The notes under the pieces are model-generated. The model saw nothing but the letters and a program-made list of their open reading frames with translations. It had not been told where the DNA came from and ran no database searches. Positions 33,371 to 42,765 of a stretch of 64,000 nucleotides of DNA are shown piece by piece. Numbering within the stretch: the stretch's first letter is position 1; each line of letters starts with the position of its first letter. Origin of the DNA: Salinibaculum litoreum (lineage in GTDB: Archaea > Halobacteriota > Halobacteria > Halobacteriales > Haloarculaceae); assembly GCA_009789175.1 (NCBI GenBank), contig CP046868.1, positions 36,261 to 100,260 of the forward strand. Direction: 5' to 3'. The translations under genes and the position numbers were made by a program.

Positions 33371-35854
33371 TCAGGTGAGCCGGCGGACTGCGACGAATCC
33401 CGAGAGACAGACCGCAATCAACGCGACGCCGACACCGAACCCGGACATTCCGTTGCTCTCGCTCGTCCCGTTCGTCGGTTCCTCCCCGCTCTCGGCTTCC
33501 TCGACCCGGACCGTTGCTGTCGCCGCTCTCTCCGCAGTTTCTCCAGCAGTGATCTCGTAGGTCCCCGTCCGGTTAAATCGGACTGTGGCGGTCACGTCGG
33601 CCGATCCGTTAGCCGGGACCGTGACAGACTCAGTGGCGACGGGACCGTCGTCGGTGCGGAACGTAACCGTCCGCGTCAGCGCCGAGTCCCGGTCGTTACT
33701 CACCGTCGCCGTCACTTCGACGGGCGTTCCCGCGGTTACCTTCTGGTCGGTCACCGTGGTCTCTCGGACGACGCCTCCCGTTTCGGCGGGGACGACCGCT
33801 ACCGGCGACGATTCGTCGTTCACGGAGAGAGTCGCCTCCCCGGTTTCGTCGGGGCTGACCGGCACGGTCACGGTTTCCGTTCCGTTCGCGGGCACTGACA
33901 CCGTCCGCGACGTGACGTTCTCGCCGTCGAGGGCGACTGAGACGGTTTCCGTCGCGTCGGCGGTGCCCTCGTTCCGCAGCGTTGCGGTCACGTTGTTCGT
34001 CTCGTCGGCGCGGAGTTCGCCGCCGGTTTCGATGGCCGTTACGCTGACGTTCGGCCGCCGCACCGCGAGTGCGACCGACGAGAACTCGCCTGTAGTCGCT
34101 TCGAACCGGTACGGCTCCGCCGGTTCATCGGCCGCCGTCCCGTTCAGCCGGTGCCACTCGTTGCCCGTCCGCTGGTACAGCGCGGCGTCGGCGGGACGCT
34201 CCAGCGATTCCCCGTCCACTTGAACGGAGTACGTAACCGATTCCATCTCGACCGCCGGCCCGTCACTGACCGAGACCGTTACGGGCACGGAATCGGCTCG
34301 TAAACCGTCGGCCGCTTCGGTAGTCACGCTCGCGTTGAGGCTCTCGGCGCTCTCGGCGGGGACGAACTCGACGCTAACCGACCTGTTTTCCCTCCTCTCC
34401 CCTACCGGTTCGAACTGGACCGCCTCTCCCGCGCGAACGTTCTGGGCGGTCACCCGTGTGCTGTCTCCATCTCTGACCGTCTCTACGGTGGTCTCCGGCG
34501 GACCGGAGGTATCAGATACCGGGGCACTGCCGGCGGCTCCGCCGCCGCTCGGACTCTCGCCGTCATCGTCCTGATTCCCGTTACCGGCATCGCCGTTTCC
34601 GCCGTCCGGTCCCGATCCGTCGCTGTCATCGTCGCTACCGCTCTCGCCACCGCCATTGTTCCCGTCCCCGCCGTCATCGTCCGCTTCGATCGAAATCTCG
34701 AACGATTCCTCTGCGGTGTTCCCGCTCGGGTCGCTAACGGTGACCGTGACGCTGTAACTACCCGCCTCGTCGAACGTGCGGGTGATCTCCTCGCCGGTCA
34801 CCGACTCGGTGCCGTCGAAGGTCCACCCGACCGAGGCGACCCGGTGATCGTCGCTCGACTCGCTCGCACTCAGCGTCAGCGTCTCGCCGGCAGTCCCGCT
34901 ATCCGGAACGTCAGCCGCGACGGTCGGCGCTGTCTCGTCGGTCACGTCGACCGCGGTCTCGGCGGTATCCCGGTTGCCGTTCCCGTCGACGACGGTGACC
35001 GTTACGGTCCGTTCACCCGGTGTGTCGTACCCGTATCCGGTCGACGGTTCCGCAGTGGTCCGATCAACCGCTCCGTCGCCGGTCAGATCCCATCGGTACT
35101 CCGCGATGTTCTCACCCGCCGAACCGCTGGCGTCGAACGTGGCTTCGTCTCCTAGCTCCACGGAACCGGGAGATGCCGCGAGCGAGGCCGAGGGCGACGC
35201 ACGGTCGCATCCGCCCGTTCGAACCGTCGCCGAACTGTCCATCGAGAGGTCGACGTGGTCACCGTCGGCGTCGCGGGCCGTCCAGCCTCGGACTCCGTCG
35301 CTGAACTCCGCTTCGACGGTGATACCGTCCGGTCCAACCCCGCGGAACGCGCCACCGTCCGTGCGGTTTTCCTTCCAGTACCACTCTACGGTGCTTGCGT
35401 CGCCGTCGCGAACGAAACTATCGTTCCGTCTGGGGTAGTCGTCGTCCTCGACGGCCCACTCGCCGTTCTCGGGGAGGTCGGTCAGGGTCGCGTTTATCTG
35501 TCCGCCGCCCTCTCCGTCTCCGAGCCTGCCGTGGATGAAGACGAGGCTCGCTCTCTCGCTCCCGTTGTAGACGAAGAGCTGACTTTCGCCCGTCCGCTGT
35601 AGCTCTCTCGTTCCATAGGAACTGTACACGCCGACGTCGTCCGTTTCGTGCGACCGGTAATCGTAGTAGGAACTGACCGATTCGGTGGCGTCTCCGTACA
35701 TGGTTAGTTCCCGGCAGTCCCCGTCCTGTACGACGGACGCGGTTCCCTCGTTCGCCGCAGCGACGGGAACGCCGGATATCAGTGCCACGAAGCTCGCTGT
35801 CGTGAGAACCATCGCGAGCGAGATACTCGCGAAACGCGTTGTTTGAGAATGCAT
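33371..35854 (-). CDS. Secreted PKD-domain surface protein with PGF-type anchor
   Basis: An 827-residue cell-surface protein from the chosen start MHSQTTRFASISLAMVLTTA, which begins a Sec signal peptide (cleavage near AAA-NE); the upstream in-frame extension is Arg-rich and non-coding in character. Two PKD (Ig-like) domains follow at about 210-300 and 300-385 (FDASGSAGENIAEYRWDLTG, then VASVGWTFDGTESVTGEEIT). An acidic Gly/Asp/Asn linker (about 390-445) leads to a PGF-pre-PGF-like domain (about 450-610) and CARDB-like beta domains (about 620-780). The C-terminus SGFGVGVALIAVCLSGFVAV then RRLT is a PGF-CTERM-like sorting signal with Ser replacing Pro. Many N-glycosylation sequons occur. Role: structural or adhesive, not determined. 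Confidence 0.85.
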   Translation of the reverse strand: MHSQTTRFASISLAMVLTTASFVALISGVPVAAANEGTASVVQDGDCRELTMYGDATESVSSYYDYRSHETDDVGVYSSYGTRELQRTGESQLFVYNGSERASLVFIHGRLGDGEGGGQINATLTDLPENGEWAVEDDDYPRRNDSFVRDGDASTVEWYWKENRTDGGAFRGVGPDGITVEAEFSDGVRGWTARDADGDHVDLSMDSSATVRTGGCDRASPSASLAASPGSVELGDEATFDASGSAGENIAEYRWDLTGDGAVDRTTAEPSTGYGYDTPGERTVTVTVVDGNGNRDTAETAVDVTDETAPTVAADVPDSGTAGETLTLSASESSDDHRVASVGWTFDGTESVTGEEITRTFDEAGSYSVTVTVSDPSGNTAEESFEISIEADDDGGDGNNGGGESGSDDDSDGSGPDGGNGDAGNGNQDDDGESPSGGGAAGSAPVSDTSGPPETTVETVRDGDSTRVTAQNVRAGEAVQFEPVGERRENRSVSVEFVPAESAESLNASVTTEAADGLRADSVPVTVSVSDGPAVEMESVTYSVQVDGESLERPADAALYQRTGNEWHRLNGTAADEPAEPYRFEATTGEFSSVALAVRRPNVSVTAIETGGELRADETNNVTATLRNEGTADATETVSVALDGENVTSRTVSVPANGTETVTVPVSPDETGEATLSVNDESSPVAVVPAETGGVVRETTVTDQKVTAGTPVEVTATVSNDRDSALTRTVTFRTDDGPVATESVTVPANGSADVTATVRFNRTGTYEITAGETAERAATATVRVEEAESGEEPTNGTSESNGMSGFGVGVALIAVCLSGFVAVRRLT

Positions 35855-35898
35855 CTTGACGAAACCTACTGGAGGCGGTGTTCTTTCAGAATGCTGTC

Positions 35899-37019
35899 CT
35901 ACGGTTTCGTTATATCGGCGCTCGGCTCCGTGAGCCGTCCCCTCTCGGTTTCGTGCCGATGGGCCATCTCGGTCCTGGACTCTATTGAGTCGGGGTCGGT
36001 CGCGATGTCTACGATAACGTCGGTGAGGTTCACCGTCTCGCTCATCAACGTCTCGCGCCGACGCTCCCACCGTTCCGTCGCCGTCTCGTCGGCGAGTAAC
36101 TCCGTCGCCGTCTCGGACACCTGGTCGAACGCCCGGAGGTTCCGAACCAGGCCGCGGTTTTCGAGTTCGATGAAGTTACCCATGTCGTCCTCGCCGACGA
36201 AGGAGTTCGACCTGATAGCGGGCGTTCCGAGCAGCGCCGCCTCCGTTACCATCGTCTGCGTGTCCGCGACGAGCAAGTCCGCCTCGGCCAGTGCGTCGTG
36301 GAGCAGCGCCGGGTGGACGTCGAACTCCCGGGCCGGCAGCGAGTCCGTGTCCATCTCCTCCCCTTCGTCGGAGAGCAACACCGTCGCCTCGTCGGCCAGA
36401 TCCTCCACAGTTGTCGCCGTTGCCCGGGGGTAAACCCGCCCTCTCCGACGTCGTGGTGAGAGCCGAAGGCGTTGAACCGCACCAGTACGAAGCGCTCGTC
36501 GGGGTCGAGACCGAGACGGTCGCGGACGTCCCCGGCGGGTTCGTACACGTCCGGGTGGAGATACGCACATTCCTTGAACCCGGGGAACTCGTAGTGGTCT
36601 TCGCCGAGATCCTTCTGGAAGGCGGCGGGGGTCAACATCGCGTCCGCGAACGGCTTCGATATCTTGTGGTCGAGCGACGTGGGTTCCGAGTCGAGGATGA
36701 GTACGACCGGCGAACGCGTTACCGCTCCGGCGTGAGCGGAGTACGCGCCCATTCCGAACACGAGATCAGGGTCGAACCGGACGCCGTAACTGAATATGTT
36801 CCGGTAGTGGTTCGGCAGGTTACGCAGTAACGAGTATTTGCTCGTATCACACTGACCGTACGTCGTGTACGGCAGGTCGTACCAGTCGAGCAGTTCCGTC
36901 GTACAGCCGTAGTCCCGGGCGAGGATCCGGGCGTCGTGACCGCGGTTCCGTAGCTCTCTCACCGCGTGCTTGTAGAGGTGCACGTGGGCGGGCGTATTGG
37001 TAAAAAACAACTGTCTCAT
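35899..37019 (-). pseudogene. DUF354 glycosyltransferase-like protein, interrupted by one frameshift
   Basis: The N-terminal frame (MRQLFFTNTPAHVHLYKHAV, RILARDYGCTTELLDWY, SYGVRFDPDLVFGMGAYSAH, EYFPG-like PAAFQKDLGEDHYEFPGFKE) matches DUF354, a GT-B-fold family related to UDP-GlcNAc 2-epimerase and found in haloarchaeal glycan loci. After EGGFTP it loses frame, and a second frame continues ATATTVEDLADEATVLLSDE through VADTQTMVTEAALLGTPAIR (donor-binding region) to the stop at 35899. A missing base in the G5 run at 36426-36430 explains it; with it restored the protein has 373 residues. Substrates are unknown. Confidence 0.83.
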
Positions 37020-37372
37020 CGGATCAGAGTCTGACAGCGGCGAACTTTGTTAGGTGGGGCTTGTTCTACCGCCCGGGTGGAGTTTGTGTCGTGTAACCCC
37101 GTTCGGCGCGATCCAAGCGACCCCGCCGTCTACGATTTCTCGGATAGTCGCGCTCTCGCGTTCGACTCTTGCTCAGCTTTTCGTTCGTGAAACGGTCCCT
37201 GATATCCCATAGGCGGGCTATTACAATGTTGTCTGCACCGGTAGCAGGCTTCACGACTCATGTTTGCCGGATCTCGAATGAACAGACACCACGGGAGACG
37301 CTCAGCGAACCTCGTATGACGTTGAATTCACCTGGCAGCACACAGAAGCACCGATCCCCGGGGCCACCATCC
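37020..37372. promoter_or_regulatory. Divergent intergenic region
   Basis: Promoters for the DUF354 gene (minus) and the toroid-fold protein (plus) should lie here. The plus-strand frame stays open upstream of the chosen start, but its codons lack the usual acidic composition, so it is treated as untranslated. No repeat was found. Confidence 0.4.
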
Positions 37373-38599
37373 ATGGAAGGGAACCAGCCGACCATCATGC
37401 GCATCCTACGAGAGACGGTCGCGTACGCGCGACACCGGGACTACACCGGCTGGGACTACGGCGACGGGATGTCGAGTAAAATTCGGCAGGCGCTCCCGAT
37501 CGACAACAAGTGGGTCAACATCGCCTTTCAGGAGACGATAAAGCGGTCCCCGGTCAACGTCAGGCCGCTGTTTCTCGTCGAGCAGCGCCGTAACTACAAG
37601 GGGACGGCGCTGTTTGCGATGACGAACCTGAACTTCCACCGGTTGAAAACGGACATCGATTACGGGACCGACATCGTCGGCGGGACGGACTATCTCGACG
37701 AGGCACACCAACTGCTCCAGTGGCTGATCGATAACCAGTCGACGGGGTACAGCGGTTTCTGCGGCGGGCACAAACACCAGATCCAGCATCTCGACGGACG
37801 GGGCGTTCCCAACGATCCGGACGTCGTCTCGACGTCGTACGCGGTCAAAGCCCTGCTCTCCGGCACCGATCTGGACTCCCGATACCCCGAAATAGCCCGC
37901 ACTGCGGCCGACTTCGTCGTCGAAGACCTCAACTATCGCGAGGTGGACAACGGCGACGGCGCTATCATCAACTATCACAAGAACCACTCCGAGGAGTACT
38001 ACACGATAAACGCCGGTGCGCTGGGCGCGCGTCTGCTCATCGAACTGTACGATTACTTCGGCGACGAGAAACTCCGCGAACGCTCGACGAAGATCCTAGA
38101 CCATATCGCGAGAAAGCAGACCGACGTCGGCGGCTGGACGTACCGTGATCCCCCGTCCGCGTCACATCTATCGATGGACAGCCACCACAACGGGTTCATC
38201 ATCGAAGCGCTCCAGCAGTACCGGTCGCTCACCGGATCGTCGCGGTACGACGACACTATCGACCGGGCGCTGACGTTCTACCGGGGCCTGTTCGACCCCG
38301 ACGGAGCGCCCCACTTCGACGAGTCGAACGCCTACCCGCGGGACATCCACGCGGTGGCGCAGGGGATCCTCGTGTTCACCTACGCCGGCGACCTCGAGTT
38401 CGCGGAGCGGATCCTCCAATGGACGCTCGACAACCTCTACGCGGGTGACGGACAGTTCTACTACCGGAAACAGCGGTTCTACACCAAGCGTATCACGCTC
38501 ATGCGCTGGTGTCAGGCCTGGATGGCCTACGCGATGTCGGAGTATCTGACCGCTCAGCGACTTTCGGGGTCTCCTGACCAGACCGTCGAGATCGGATAA
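37373..38599 (+). CDS. Alpha/alpha-toroid protein of haloarchaeal glycan loci
   Basis: A 408-residue protein from the chosen start MEGNQPTIMRILRETVAYAR; an even later start at 37397 (MRILRE) is also possible, and starts before 37373 give an atypical polar extension. Repeated helical hairpins with aromatic and Gly-rich turns (VVSTSYAVKALLSGTDLDSR, INAGALGARLLIELYDYFGD, KQTDVGGWTYRDPP, HHNGFIIEALQQYRSLTG) indicate a six-hairpin toroid as in terpene cyclases and glycan epimerase/hydrolase-like enzymes. Homologues in haloarchaea are often misnamed as antibiotic ABC transporter permeases. There is no signal peptide. A role in polysaccharide modification is suggested only by the neighbours. Confidence 0.75.
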   Translation: MEGNQPTIMRILRETVAYARHRDYTGWDYGDGMSSKIRQALPIDNKWVNIAFQETIKRSPVNVRPLFLVEQRRNYKGTALFAMTNLNFHRLKTDIDYGTDIVGGTDYLDEAHQLLQWLIDNQSTGYSGFCGGHKHQIQHLDGRGVPNDPDVVSTSYAVKALLSGTDLDSRYPEIARTAADFVVEDLNYREVDNGDGAIINYHKNHSEEYYTINAGALGARLLIELYDYFGDEKLRERSTKILDHIARKQTDVGGWTYRDPPSASHLSMDSHHNGFIIEALQQYRSLTGSSRYDDTIDRALTFYRGLFDPDGAPHFDESNAYPRDIHAVAQGILVFTYAGDLEFAERILQWTLDNLYAGDGQFYYRKQRFYTKRITLMRWCQAWMAYAMSEYLTAQRLSGSPDQTVEIG

Positions 38600-38654
38600 C
38601 GGGCCCGGTTAGGCGGTTATTTAATAAGGAGATCGAGCCCTTTCTTCCGCGTAC

Positions 38655-39716
38655 ATGGACGTACTCATCGTCGGAGTTGCCGGTAAACGGACCGGCGGGA
38701 TCGCACAGTACATCGCCGATCAACGTCGGCACGTAGACGATGCCGACCTCCGAGTGTACGATACGCACACGGCGTCCGACGGGGGAACCCTCTCGTTTCT
38801 TCGAGCGGTTCTCGCGTCGCTCTGGACCTTCCTCGCGTTCCCGTTCCGTCGCCGGCCGGATGTCGTCCACGTACACACCTCACATCAGTTCTCGTTCTAC
38901 CGCTCGTCGCTGTACGTCCTCGTCGCTTCGTACCTCTGGCGTCGGCCCGTGGTGTTACACGTGCACGGTTCCTCGTTCGACGAGTTCGCGCTAACCGATT
39001 CGTACGCCGTCGCCGCGCTTCAGCGGATCGTCTTCGACGCCAGCGACCGGATCGTCGTCCTCTCGGAGTACTGGAAGGACGTGCTCTCTCTCAAAGTCGA
39101 GGAAGAGAAACTGTTCGTCCTGCCGAACGCCGTCGACGCGTCGGAGTACTCCCCCTCGTTCGACCACGAGAAACCGCATCTCGTCTTCGTCTCGAACCAC
39201 ATCGAACGCAAGGGGATCGTCGGGTTCGTCGACGCTATCGACCGCCTCAAGCGAAACGAGACGCCGCCGTTTCGCGTCTCCATCGCGGGCGACGGTCCGC
39301 TCTCGGACCACGCGTCGTCGCTGTGTGAAACCTACGACGACGCCGAGTATCTCGGCTACGTCTCCGAGGAGCGAAAGCAGGCGCTGTTAGAAGACGCGTC
39401 GGTCTACGTTCTGCCGACGTACGCGGAGGGGCTTCCGATCGCCTTGCTCGAAGGAATGGCCGGCGGGAACGCTGTCGTGACGACCGACGTCGGAAGTATT
39501 CCGGAGGTTGTCGGCGACCGAAACGGCCGAATCATCACCCCTGGCGACGTCGACGGACTGAAGCAGGCGCTCAAGGCTATGGTCGAGGACCACGAGACTG
39601 CGACGGGCATGGGCGAGGCGAACCGGGACCTCGTCGTCGACGAGTACACCTGGTCGACGGCCAGCGACCGGCTTGTCGATCTGTACGCGGAGATAGGGGA
39701 GGAGACGAACGCGTAG
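38655..39716 (+). CDS. Family 4 glycosyltransferase
   Basis: A 353-residue GT-B fold retaining glycosyltransferase. The N-terminal acceptor domain has GKRTGGIAQYIADQR and VVHVHTSHQFSFY. The C-terminal donor domain has LVFVSNHIERKGIVGFVDAI, IAGDGPLSDH and the E-x7-E donor motif YAEGLPIALLEGMAGGNAVV, with the GRIITPGDVDGL end. It is probably cytoplasmic and membrane-associated, adding a sugar to a lipid-linked oligosaccharide. It sits 55 bases after the toroid protein gene and is convergent with the sulfatase-like gene that follows. Confidence 0.93.
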   Translation: MDVLIVGVAGKRTGGIAQYIADQRRHVDDADLRVYDTHTASDGGTLSFLRAVLASLWTFLAFPFRRRPDVVHVHTSHQFSFYRSSLYVLVASYLWRRPVVLHVHGSSFDEFALTDSYAVAALQRIVFDASDRIVVLSEYWKDVLSLKVEEEKLFVLPNAVDASEYSPSFDHEKPHLVFVSNHIERKGIVGFVDAIDRLKRNETPPFRVSIAGDGPLSDHASSLCETYDDAEYLGYVSEERKQALLEDASVYVLPTYAEGLPIALLEGMAGGNAVVTTDVGSIPEVVGDRNGRIITPGDVDGLKQALKAMVEDHETATGMGEANRDLVVDEYTWSTASDRLVDLYAEIGEETNA

Positions 39717-39720
39717 CCGG

Positions 39721-40650
39721 CTACTCCGCGTATCCGAGTTGCTGGAGTCGCTCCGTCACCGTGTCGTCCGTAGCTAACTCCGTTTCAGACGGTCGCTCGG
39801 TTCTGATAGTCTTTCGTTCTCCAGTTTCGTACTCCAGCCAGGGGACTGTCACGAGCGAGTCCGTGTACACGCCCGGCGGATGACCCCACTCCTCGATCGG
39901 GACTGGCTCCGCCCGCTCGCCGATCATGTTTCCGTGGTCGGCTGTGACGACTGTTTTCCCGACGAGGTCGTCCAGCAGGTCGTGGACGGCGTCGAGAACG
40001 AGGTCGAAGTTGTCCCGGTAGGCGTGCCAGATCGTCTCCTTCGACACGTCTCGTTCCCCCTGCATGAGCTTTCCCCAGATGTCCGTCCCGTCTCCGTCCT
40101 CCAACCGATTGTCGACGGTGAGTTCGGGAGCGTTGATAAACGGGTAATGCGGCTGCATGAAGTGGACGATGAGGCGTTTGTCCGGATACTCGTCGTTCGC
40201 CTCGCGGGCGTACCGCACCATCGTCTCGGGCAGGACCGTGCCGTGTTCGTCGTTCCAGTCGTCCGTGTCCCAGACGTTGACGACGTCGTGAAACGAGGCG
40301 TCGAGGCGGTCCCGCCAGCGGTGCAGTTGCGGACTGGCGGTGACGTACACGGTGTCGTGGAGCGTTCTCCCTTCGAAGTTCGCTTCGAGGAACTCGACGG
40401 TGTGGGAACCGCGGGACTGGCGGGATTCGAGCGTTCCTGGCAGGTCGTGACGAACGTCGAACAGGTCGTACCGGCAGCCGTCTAACACCAGTAAGTTGTC
40501 CCAGTCCTCCATCACCACGTCGACGCCGTCGGTGTTGTACGGCCGGTTGTACAGCCGCTGGTAGTAGAGCCGATTCAGTTCGCGTCCGAAAAACGACGGG
40601 TTCGACGCGACGCGTCGGAGTCCCCGTCGAATCTGTCCGGCGGAGTACAT
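39721..40650 (-). CDS. Sulfatase-like hydrolase of glycan locus
   Basis: A 309-residue alkaline-phosphatase-superfamily protein of the sulfatase-like subgroup seen in haloarchaeal surface-glycan clusters. Motifs: MEDWDNLLVLDGCRYDLFDV (first metal Asp plus the Cys-Arg that aligns with the sulfatase nucleophile region), VTASPQLHRWRD, LIVHFMQPHYPFINAP, and GKTVVTADHGNMIGERAEPV (metal Asp-His). The CxR order here (GCRYD) is not the full CxPSR formylglycine signature, so real sulfatase activity is uncertain; phosphatase or phosphotransferase activity is possible. It ends in ERLQQLGYAE like the enzyme at 22.3 kb. No signal peptide. Confidence 0.83.
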   Translation of the reverse strand: MYSAGQIRRGLRRVASNPSFFGRELNRLYYQRLYNRPYNTDGVDVVMEDWDNLLVLDGCRYDLFDVRHDLPGTLESRQSRGSHTVEFLEANFEGRTLHDTVYVTASPQLHRWRDRLDASFHDVVNVWDTDDWNDEHGTVLPETMVRYAREANDEYPDKRLIVHFMQPHYPFINAPELTVDNRLEDGDGTDIWGKLMQGERDVSKETIWHAYRDNFDLVLDAVHDLLDDLVGKTVVTADHGNMIGERAEPVPIEEWGHPPGVYTDSLVTVPWLEYETGERKTIRTERPSETELATDDTVTERLQQLGYAE

Positions 40651-40812
40651 CGGTTGATTGTACCTCTGTCATGGTCATAGTAAAGTGGACGTTACCGCCT
40701 GTGCGGACCACTGAGCAACGCTTCCACCGAAACTCCCCTCTCGTGGTTTCTACCGCCTGTCGCCGGTATAGGAGGTCTATTACAATGCGAATGTGAGCGG
40801 GATACTGTCGGT

Positions 40813-42669
40813 ATGCCGAACGGCTCTCGGAGTCATCTGTATCGTACTATGGACAGCGGACTGCTCGCTCTCGGGTTCCTCTCTCTCGCAGCGGGGATCT
40901 TCTTCGCGGCGAACGACCCGCCGAACGGCTACGAACTCTCCGTTTACACCGAAACGTCGATCCGCTTCTGGGTCGGCGTCAGCGTCGCTTTCATGGTCGC
41001 GCTCTTCGTCACGTTTACCGCCGGTCAGCTATGGCAGCGGTCGACCGCCCTGTTGCTCGCGGGGGCGTCGACGGTCGCTATCGCCGGCCTCCCGCTCGTC
41101 CGGGGGTACCGTTTCTACGGCTCGAACGACTCGCTGACGCATCTGGGGTGGGCCCGGGACGTTCTCTCCGGAACGACGGAGCCGGAAACGCTGTTTTATC
41201 CGGCGCTTCACCTGCTGACAATCGTCTCCCACCGACTTACCGGGCTCTCCCCGGAGCGGTCGATGATGCTCGCGGTCCTCCTGCTTACCACTATCTTTCT
41301 CGTCTTCGTCCCGCTATCGGTCCGTGCGCTCACCGACAGTTACGACGCCGTCGCGATCGCAGTCTTTTCTGCCGCGTTCATGTTGCCGATCACTAACCTC
41401 AGCACCCACATCCACGCGCATTCGTTCACGCAGGCGACGATGTTTACCGGTTTGCTGCTGTTCGTCTTTTTCGTCTACGTGGCTCGTTCGCCGTCCTCCG
41501 CCCTGTCGATCACGCCGATCGACCTCCTGCTGGCGGTGGTCTCGTTCGCCCTCGTCATGTATCACCCGCAGCAAGCCGCGAACGTCCTTTTGCTGTTTCT
41601 CACTGTCTCGGTCGTGCAGTTCGTCGTTTCGCGCACGCCGTTCGGGATCGCTGAACCGATCCGCTCGCAGCGACGGTTCTACGTTCCGACGCTCGTGTTC
41701 GGGGCCATCTTCTTTCTCTGGACGTCGCGGTACGAACTGTTTTTCAGCGCCACTGAGTACGTCACTACCACCTTTCTCCAGTTCCTGCTGGGGTCGCCCG
41801 GCCCGATCGGCGAGTCCGTCCAATCACAGGGGGCCTCGCTCTCGGCGCTCGGCGCAGGGCTTCACGAGATCGTCTTCAAACTGCTGTTCCCGAGCCTCGT
41901 TCTCTCTCTCATCGCCGCCACCCTGATGCTCGCGGCGCTCACCGGTAGGCTAGACGGGCGACTCGGCAACAGGAACGCGATTGTGTTGTACCTCACGCTC
42001 GGTTTCGTTCCTATCACCGGCATCTTCGTCGTCTACTTCGTCGGGAGCATCTCCGAGCAGTACTTCCGCCACTGGGGTTTCATGATGTTGCTCGTATCGG
42101 TTCTCGCTCCGATCGCGCTCTATCGCTTGCTCGACGGTCTCTCGGGACGGTTCTCCACGCCGACGCTCCGCGCGGCGACCGTTGGACTCCTGATCGTGTT
42201 ACTACCGCTCGCTCTCCTGACGGTGTTTCCGTCCCCGTACGTCTACATGCCCAGTCAGCACGTAACTGACACGCAGATGGAAGGATACGACACCGCGTTC
42301 ACCTATCACAATCAGAGTCTGGACCTCGTCGGGGTTCGGGGGGGACCCTACCGGTACAGCGACGGTATTCAGGGCGTCGCGGCGGCCGAAGAGGAGTATC
42401 TCCGCGGCGTGACGAGCGAGAACATGAGTCGGTTGCCGGAGACGGAGGGAGCGCCCCGCTATCTCGCCTTTTCGCAGTTCGACGTCGAACGCGAAGTGGG
42501 GGCCTATCAGGGTCTCCGGTACTCGCAGTCCGACTTCAGCGCCGTCCGGTCTCAGCCCGGCGTTCACCGGGTCAGTTCGAACGGGGACGTGGAACTGTAC
42601 TACGTCTCTTCTAGCGACGCCGACAGCCAGGAGTCCGCCGACGGGGACGGCTCCGAGTCCGCCGCCTGA
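40813..42669 (+). CDS. Polytopic membrane protein of glycan locus
   Basis: A 618-residue membrane protein with about 12-13 hydrophobic helices across residues 15-475 and an extracytoplasmic C-terminal domain (about 480-600). The first loop contains RFYGSNDSLTHLGWARDVLS, with an Asp and His pattern like the catalytic loop of GT-C-fold (GT39/GT83-like) transferases, and a later HIHAHSFTQA motif. The protein could therefore use a lipid-linked sugar outside the membrane, but a Wzy-like polymerase is an equally good reading. A second start at 40849 (MDSGLLALG) is possible. It is followed by the nucleotidyltransferase gene about 100 bases on. Confidence 0.72.
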   Translation: MPNGSRSHLYRTMDSGLLALGFLSLAAGIFFAANDPPNGYELSVYTETSIRFWVGVSVAFMVALFVTFTAGQLWQRSTALLLAGASTVAIAGLPLVRGYRFYGSNDSLTHLGWARDVLSGTTEPETLFYPALHLLTIVSHRLTGLSPERSMMLAVLLLTTIFLVFVPLSVRALTDSYDAVAIAVFSAAFMLPITNLSTHIHAHSFTQATMFTGLLLFVFFVYVARSPSSALSITPIDLLLAVVSFALVMYHPQQAANVLLLFLTVSVVQFVVSRTPFGIAEPIRSQRRFYVPTLVFGAIFFLWTSRYELFFSATEYVTTTFLQFLLGSPGPIGESVQSQGASLSALGAGLHEIVFKLLFPSLVLSLIAATLMLAALTGRLDGRLGNRNAIVLYLTLGFVPITGIFVVYFVGSISEQYFRHWGFMMLLVSVLAPIALYRLLDGLSGRFSTPTLRAATVGLLIVLLPLALLTVFPSPYVYMPSQHVTDTQMEGYDTAFTYHNQSLDLVGVRGGPYRYSDGIQGVAAAEEEYLRGVTSENMSRLPETEGAPRYLAFSQFDVEREVGAYQGLRYSQSDFSAVRSQPGVHRVSSNGDVELYYVSSSDADSQESADGDGSESAA

Positions 42670-42765
42670 TCGGCGATTCAGGCCGTATATACGGCGGCCG
42701 GGGGCTCATTCAAACTGTCCATAACAAACACTCCTTGTCTCTTACTATCGCTCAGAAGTCAGATC

